Below, piece by piece: positions 57,071 to 64,000 of a stretch of 64,000 nucleotides of DNA. How positions within the stretch are numbered: position 1 is the first letter of the stretch; each line of letters starts with the position of its first letter. The translations under genes were made by a program, and so were the position numbers. Source of the stretch: Beta vulgaris subsp. vulgaris (Eukaryota; Streptophyta; Magnoliopsida; Caryophyllales; Amaranthaceae); NCBI RefSeq assembly GCF_026745355.1, contig NC_079202.1:44760173-44824172 (forward strand). The letters run 5' to 3'. The notes beneath the pieces are model-generated. The model saw nothing but the letters and a program-made list of their open reading frames with translations. It made no database searches and was not told the origin of the DNA.

Positions 57071-57118
57071 TTCAAAAGTAATATAACACTATACTTACTT
57101 AGCAAAAAAAAAAAAAAT
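56122..57118 (+). mobile_element. 5'-truncated LINE with 16-bp target duplication
   Basis: Exact duplication ACAATAGGTGGCACAC at 56106-56121 and 57119-57134, with an A tract (57104-57117) before the second copy. 997 bp: only the 3' end of ORF2 was copied, as usual for target-primed reverse transcription. It lies inside the Gypsy LTR. Confidence 0.93.
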
Positions 57119-57134
57119 ACAATAGGTGGCACAC

Positions 57135-57742
57135 CCTGAGAAGACTTCTAGTGAAGGAGTTATGCCGTTTCGAAGTTGGGATTGTTTCTTCTGGAATATG
57201 TTATCTTACGCGCGGATCACTAAATCCGCTCATTTAATGATGTTACGACTTTCCTTATCTTGTAAATTACTTTTTTTAGTCATATTAGGTTACTTAGTAT
57301 TATTTAGATTAGGTTTTCATTCTCTCTACTCTTTCCTTTTATATGTTGGTTTTATTTTCTAGGTTTAGTTTTAGTTCTCTCTTCCTTTTCTCTCTAGTTT
57401 TTTAGTTGCAAACCCTAGTTTTTCATGTTTTTCATTAATTCATGATTTCTATTTATTTCTTTCATTGATTTCTTTAATTATGTTTTCCTTGGTAGATGTA
57501 GTTTTATTTTTTGTTTCATGATTGAGTAGTCTTATTTTCTAGGATTTGGGAATCCATGTTTATATAATATGATTATTGATTGATATTTATTGATGGTCTG
57601 ATTAGTTACTTATTTCTCTAATTGATTAGTGTTTTTATTGTTTATCTTGCAATCCAATAAAATGTCTAATTAAATATTGCTAATATCGAGTCATAGATCG
57701 AGAGATAGTACTCTTTAGAGGCTTACCTACAATTAGCAAATC
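57135..57742 (+). repeat. Gypsy LTR, middle segment
   Basis: Continuation of the LTR between the two insertions: T-rich with CTCTCTAGTTT and AACCCTAG motifs. Frames here are chance. Confidence 0.6.
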
Positions 57743-57750
57743 TAATTATG

Positions 57751-58436
57751 CAGGCTCGGTCCTGATCTTTTTGGGGCCCCTTAAAAAATGCAATTTATAA
57801 TAGAATAAACTAAAAACATATGAATATATGAGGGTACTTCTATCAAAATAACCCATTGTTAAAACGAATGCAATTTTACAAATAAAATGCTCCTATTCAA
57901 AGAAAATAACTAAAACATCCACAAGATAAATAAAAATTCATAAACCCAATAACTCCATTCACAATTTCGACCCAAATAATGCAGTTTTTGTACACAATCT
58001 TTCAGTCGACAGTCAGCCAAAACTACCAAAAATTTTGAAATTTCTTAATACTTTCAATTGATTGAGAGTAAAATTTATGAGTAATGCATTATACAAATGC
58101 AATTTCCCTCTATTTAAATTGTAGAAAACAAATTCTCATTGCTATATTTAAGAGGTAGTTAACAACTATATTTTGGGAAACATGAAAATTTTTCATGGTT
58201 TTAATGGTGGTTAGAGAAAATTATAGAAATTAAAAGAACATTAAATTTGGGTCTTGGAAGTTGGAAGGAGAGAGAATAAATGAAGAAGTGGAGATGGGGG
58301 ACTTCAACACTTTCTCTTTCTTCTGTAGTTCACGTCCCTTTCCCATATTATTTCCAGCTAATTTTTTTATTTTTTTTCCTTTTAAGCTTGGGCCCTGGGC
58401 CATTGCCCCTTCAAACAAGGCTGAGGGTCGGGCCTG
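57751..58436. mobile_element. hAT-like non-autonomous element
   Basis: Ends CAGGCTCGGTCCTGA and (inverted) CAGGCCCGACCCTCAG; 8-bp target duplication TAATTATG / TAATTACG (57743-57750, 58437-58444) with one mismatch. 686 bp, no transposase. Inserted in the Gypsy LTR. Confidence 0.87.
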
Positions 58437-58784
58437 TAATTACGTTAAGCGGTCGTACTAGCATATGTTAATTTGAGAGCGTTAAGACCCGAACGTAGGA
58501 TTAACTTGTGCTCTAGATATCTGATAATTGAACTATTGATGGTATTTTTATATTTTATAGTTATAAACATGGTGAACTATTACCTTAGATCCTTTTTAGT
58601 TTGATTTTCGTAGTTTGATTAGTTTAGAACTTTAATTTAAATATTTGTGATCTTTTTTAGTTTCTCTATACCTTAGAAACTATATTAAAATGTCTCTATG
58701 TGGATTCGACCCTAAATAGCATATATACTACATTGTTTGAAGGTTTTGTATGAATTATTTTTGATAGTGTACGATAGCCTATCA

Positions 58785-59732
58785 GTTATATGCAAAGAGT
58801 TTGTTCGTAAAAGGTTATTCTTGAATTATTATTCAAGTATTTGGAAAAAGTTTGTTGTTAGAAGGTTATTCTTGAATTATTATTAAAATATTTGAAAATA
58901 GTTTATTCTTAAAGAGTTATTCTTGAATTACAAGTGATGGAGTTTTCAAAATGAAAAATGTTGCGAACTAACAAATATGTTACTTATCTAGTACATTTCG
59001 TACTCAATTTTAATTTATACTGATGCATATTTTCTTTTTCTTTTATGGCTTTGCCTTGTTTACCTATTTGGTAAGCAGTTTTGCAGGTGAATTTGGATGT
59101 GCATGGGAGCATACTAGGAAGGGGATCTTGACCTAGATTAGGGTGTTTTATTTGTTATATGTTTAAGACAATATTTACTTTTATTAATAAAGAAGTATTA
59201 TTATTTTTGGTTAAAGTCTTCCACTGCAAGTTATTTTGTTAGTTAGTGTTAGTTGTCGAGAGCTTGTTAGTCACGTGACGGTGATACTCCTAAATTACTC
59301 AAATATTATTTACTAAATTATTTATTTAAATGTGAGTAATTTGGGGTGCTGGTATCTCAATTTTATATACCAATACCAAAGTGACTTTTACTTTGTACCA
59401 AAGTTACAGTTTTTACACTTTGGTATCAATACTAATAGAATGGCATATATTTAGGCCTTGGTCGTATCAAGGTGTAAAAGTAAAAGTATGATGCCTTCAA
59501 TCCGATTTGCATGACGATGTATTGATTTTTAGTTTGTGTGCAGATGAAGGATAGGTTCGTTGCACAGAGACGAATACGGGTATGGATTCGAATTCGAGTA
59601 CATGTACGGAAAAGAAAAGTTTTAAATTTTAGAAATGGGTATGCGGATCCATATATGATACATATTATATTGGATATGGGTATGAATACGAGCACAAATA
59701 TGTGACCTAAAAGAAATACTCATGCTACATAG
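58785..59732. other. Unassigned AT-rich flank
   Basis: Two tandem-like TTATTCTTGAATTATTATT segments at 58815-58935, and a region 59560-59700 rich in GGTATGGATTCG / GGTATGAATACG phrases typical of transposon ends. No gene recognised; 59090-59145 could be a terminal exon scrap (GEFGCAWEHTRKGILT) but this is weak. Confidence 0.4.
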
Positions 59733-59740
59733 GATAAAGG

Positions 59741-60489
59741 CAGTGGCGTATCTAGGAATTTACTCATGGGGGTACGAATACGTAAGTAGTTAGACTCGTT
59801 AATTTTTTTTTTCAAAATAAAGCTTTATTAACATTGTTTTCTCCCTAAGTTTAAGTAAGAACTTAGATATAATTGCTAACTATTTAAGTGTTCAATGTTT
59901 CAATTTAAATAACCAGATCTTTAGAAATAAGTTGTTCAATTTAAAAACAGTTGTTTAAGTATATAAATGAGAAATTTTTTTCTCCTTAAGTTTAAGTAAG
60001 AACTTAGATATAATTGCTAACTATTTAAGTGTTCAATGTTTCAATTTAAATAACCAGATCTTTAAAATAAGTTGTTCAATTTAAAAACAGTAGTTTAAGT
60101 ATATAAATGAGGAAATTTTGAAGGAAAAAGAATAGAGACAAAATTATTATTTTGGAGCTTTTATTTTTGTGGGCTTATGAATTTGTAGTTGCAGAGTAAG
60201 CTTACTTATAAAGTTTTAGTTTCACACTAATAGTCATAGGCCCATAGAGAGTAGTATATAGTAAAAGTGTTGAAGATAAATTAAACATGAGTCAAAGGGT
60301 AAGTAATTAAAAGCATAAAAAGAACTTTGTGGGGTTTTGAACTCAAGACCTCCTCATAAATTCATGGATCTTTCTTTTCCTTTTTGCTACCAACAAGACA
60401 AACCTCAACTTATTGATTTGTTTTCATTATTTTCCATAAATAATGGGGGTACAGCTATACCCTTTGTACCCCCTCTAGATCCGCCCATG
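59741..60489. mobile_element. hAT-like non-autonomous element with internal duplication
   Basis: Ends CAGTGGCGTATCTAGG and (inverted) CATGGGCGGATCTAG; 8-bp duplication GATAAAGG / GATGAAGG (59733-59740, 60490-60497). Inside, a 141-bp block (from CTCCCTAAGTTTAAG at 59841) is tandemly repeated from 59982 with few changes. 749 bp, non-coding. Confidence 0.8.
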
Positions 60490-60580
60490 GATGAAGGGAC
60501 CATAAAGGAACGTTAAGGAGGAATCTCCCTCAAACCCCACCCTAGTAAAATGGTGGTTGTTAATGCTCTTGTTATATATA

Positions 60581-60640
60581 CTAGTGGACTATGCCCGTGC
60601 ATGCTGCACGGGTTCGTTATGGGCAGTGCTATTTGGGAGC
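60581..60640 (-). mobile_element. Helitron 3' terminus (minus strand)
   Basis: On the minus strand a perfect 8-bp stem CCCGTGCA/TGCACGGG with 3-nt loop (60594-60612) sits 9 bp before CTAG (60584-60581) and a T. The element's 5' TC end to the right was not found, so length is unknown. Confidence 0.6.
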
Positions 60641-61090
60641 ATAATGTTGTAAGTGTTTGGAAATGGAAAATATTGAAAAGTAGAGTTATGGGTAGATGAA
60701 TGAACATATAGAAGTTTAAATGTATTCATGTTATATACATGCCAAAAATATGTTAGCAAGATAGTGTTATCTCGCTAATGTTGGCATCTTCAAAGCTAGC
60801 TACACTTGCATTTATTTGTCCAAAGAGGAGTCTGGATACTTCATTTTTTCGGTCCAACTAAGCCAACCATAAATTATTCTAATTGATAATATTAATCTAA
60901 ATCCCCCTAAAAGTAAAAAAAAAAAAAAGATCTAATTGCATTTCACGCTTCAAATTTTGGTCGTCACAACAAAAGTGTTTAGGCTCATAATAAAATCTCT
61001 TGGCTCCACAGTAAATGCATGGCTCTACTCGAGGTAGTATTTCGGCGATGTGTGGAATAGGAGTTTATGAATATCGGTTGTTAATGGGTA
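60641..61090. other. Possible Helitron body, unassigned
   Basis: AT-rich, no coding signal, no clear 5' Helitron end. Confidence 0.35.
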
Positions 61091-61093
61091 CAC

Positions 61094-62680
<1,587 letters not shown>

Positions 62681-62883
62681 GGTCGCGTTTGGTTGGAGGG
62701 TTTCAAGAAAGGGAAAGGGAATTGAGTTCCTTGTTTCCCTTTGTGAGTGTTTGGTTAGTGCCTTTTTTTCAAACCCTTTACCCCTTTTTTTTACTAGGAT
62801 TATCCTATTTCTCCTTAGATTGATTCTCCATCACCCCCCAAGGTTTGGGATTACCCCATATCCTTCTACCATACAACTACTAC

Positions 62884-62937
<54 letters not shown>

Positions 62938-63295
62938 CATCATTATCATTATCATTATTTATTATTAATATTATTAATATTATTGATATTATATATTATG
63001 ATTCTTATAATTATTGTTATTATTTATTATTATTATTTATTATTATTAATATTATTATTAATATTAATATTATTATTAATCTTCTTATTTTAATATTATT
63101 AATATTATTTAATATTTATTATTTGTTATTTATGATTTATTATTTATTATTATGCTTATTGAATAATAATAATAGTTTTCCATTCTCTTCGATGTCATAA
63201 CCAAACAACATTTTTAATCAAAGGAAAACCCTTTCTATTCTCCTTGTAACTCTTTCTTATACTCTTTCCCTTTTCTTCTAACGAACTAAATGCCC
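62681..63295. mobile_element. Probable MITE carrying an ATT microsatellite
   Basis: Left end GGTCGCGTTTGGTTGGAGG with GAAAGGGAAAGG inside; right end, inverted, GGGCATTTAGTTCGTTAG with GAAAAGGGAAAGAG. Similarity of the arms is partial and no convincing target duplication is seen. The core is (TAT)n. Confidence 0.45.
62877..63170. repeat. (ATT)n microsatellite and variants
   Basis: 62877-62935 is nearly pure ATT, then CATT and AATATT variants to 63170. Confidence 0.92.
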
Positions 63296-63509
63296 TTAAG
63301 AGTGCTGGTAAGTACTTAAAAAAAAGTACTAATAGTTTGACCTGTCAATTAATAGAGTGGATGTACGTATTGAAAATGTATGTATTGGGTTGACCACTTG
63401 TAGTCCACTATAAGATAGTTGGAGTTTGTTTAAAAAAATCCCACAATCAAAGGCTCACCAAATACTAACCGGCAAACCCTAGTACCGCATTCCTGCTCTC
63501 CTTCTCAAA

Positions 63510-63766
63510 GTGTGGGTTTTTTTTCTCCTGCTCTCTCTCCTTTCTTCACTCTTCACTTTTACTCTCACTCTCACTTTCGCTCTCTACACTCACTATTCTC
63601 TCTCACTTCACTCCAACCTCCCAACCAACCACCACCACACCACCACCACCACCACCAACAGAATTGCCGGAACACCGCCACCTCTACCACCACCATTGCA
63701 AGGAGATCCGGTTAAGCACAAACACCACCTCAACCACCACCATCGGCGGGACGCTAGCAAGGAGCA
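63510..63766 (+). promoter_or_regulatory. Possible 5' UTR: CT-rich leader
   Basis: CTCTCT and CACCAC-rich sequence, like many plant leaders, directly before the candidate ATG at 63767. Its own open frames are His/Pro repeats and unlikely to be translated. Confidence 0.35.
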
Positions 63767-63817
63767 TGGGTCCAAGAAAAAAGGTGAAAGAAGTTGGACG
63801 AGAATCCTCAAGCCAGG
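63767..63817 (+). CDS. Candidate first coding exon of an unidentified gene
   Basis: ATG in good context (AGGAGCATGG) starts MGPRKKVKEVGRESSSQ, followed by CAG|GTAATG, a strong donor consensus, at 63817/63818. The short basic N-terminus, the CT-rich leader before it and the donor suggest a real gene running rightward out of the window. I do not recognise the product; the rest (63818-64000) would be intron. Alternatively a chance combination. Confidence 0.4.
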
Positions 63818-64000
63818 TAATGAATAATCTTTCCCATTATTGTTTTTGTAATTTTGCCGGAAAATGAGGCCACCACCGTCGGCCATTTCTTTGTAATCTT
63901 CGTTTCTTTGGCTGCTGCCGAGGGAACGATTTTTTTTTTTCGTTTCCTCAACGGAAAAAATGGTGGAGGAACCGAAAAAGTGGCTCGTTTTCCAGCATTT

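Larger units (their letters stand above)
54600..58784 (+). mobile_element. Athila/Tat-like Gypsy 3' end: 3' UTR, purine tract and LTR
   Basis: Non-coding internal sequence with the phrase TAGCTTGGGGGAGCGAG (about 54934-54951), a hallmark of the 3' region of these large Gypsy elements, runs to a purine tract TTGTGGGAGT (55699-55708) and a TGATA...TATCA LTR. No pol genes or 5' LTR in the window; the left boundary is uncertain. The LTR carries two later insertions. Confidence 0.7.
55710..58784 (+). repeat. Gypsy 3' LTR interrupted by a LINE and a hAT-like element
   Basis: Starts TGATAACTCATATTTAG after the purine tract and ends ACGATAGCCTATCA. The span is 3,075 bp; without the two insertions and their duplications it is about 1.37 kb. 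The motif CTATGTGGATTCGACCC near the end is typical of Athila/Tat LTRs. Confidence 0.75.

Noticed and set aside
62845..63093. Tyr/Ile/Leu-rich open frames
   Set aside because: They are translations of the ATT microsatellite.

Overview
This is plant nuclear DNA, almost certainly a eudicot. It shows spliced genes with GT-AG introns, Ty1/Copia and Ty3/Gypsy elements with plant-type primer sites, L1-type LINEs with a plant zf-RVT/RNase H tail, and CACTA, PIF/Harbinger, hAT, Helitron, TRIM and SINE elements. The clade is not certain. Genes are sparse. Only one host gene is legible from start to stop, an HSP70 gene. There is also a stray 5' fragment of an FD-like bZIP gene and a possible first coding exon at the right edge. 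Everything else recognisable is transposable elements, their debris, or simple repeats.

Layout. 1-2019 is the 3' end of a decayed LINE with a poly(A) tail. 2020-9300 is AT-rich and carries minisatellites, Tourist-like MITEs, a Copia RT scrap, a hAT-like element and a foldback repeat with telomere-like motifs. The HSP70 gene runs from 9388 to 39420 on the + strand. Its two coding exons (9388-9610 and 37775-39420) are separated by a 28,164-bp intron at the phase and position where plant HSC70 genes usually carry their intron. That intron holds, left to right: a Tourist-like MITE, a complete TRIM, a Gypsy element truncated after RNase H (minus strand), a SIRE-like Copia (minus strand) with a second Copia nested in its RT, another MITE, a possible solo LTR, a 1.2-kb array of a GGTTACTTTT motif, the FD-like fragment, two abutting Helitrons and a long-TIR element full of GC-rich palindromes.

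Downstream of HSP70 is a short Helitron (39580-39854). Next comes a complete but decayed Copia (39970-46484, + strand) with a SINE in its 5' LTR, scrambled filler DNA in gag and a CACTA element between gag and protease. Two PIF/Harbinger elements follow back to back and share a single TTA target: a 1.7-kb non-autonomous one (46993-48666) and a 4.55-kb formerly autonomous one (48670-53223) with transposase and SANT-like genes. Then comes an Athila/Tat-type Gypsy 3' end whose LTR (55710-58784) is split by a 5'-truncated LINE (16-bp target duplication) and a hAT-like element (8-bp duplication). The right end has another hAT-like element, a Helitron terminus, large CA/TA and ATT microsatellites, and the candidate first exon of a gene (63767-63817) that runs out of the window.

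Functionally, only the HSP70 looks able to make a protein. It would be a cytosolic-type chaperone that lacks the C-terminal EEVD tail. All transposon reading frames seen here are broken by stops, frameshifts or deletions. I found no rRNA, CRISPR, operon-like cluster or evident novel multi-gene system. The most unusual things are structural: the giant intron, the embedded FD-like fragment, the orientation-flipping GTTAC array and the hairpin-rich elements.
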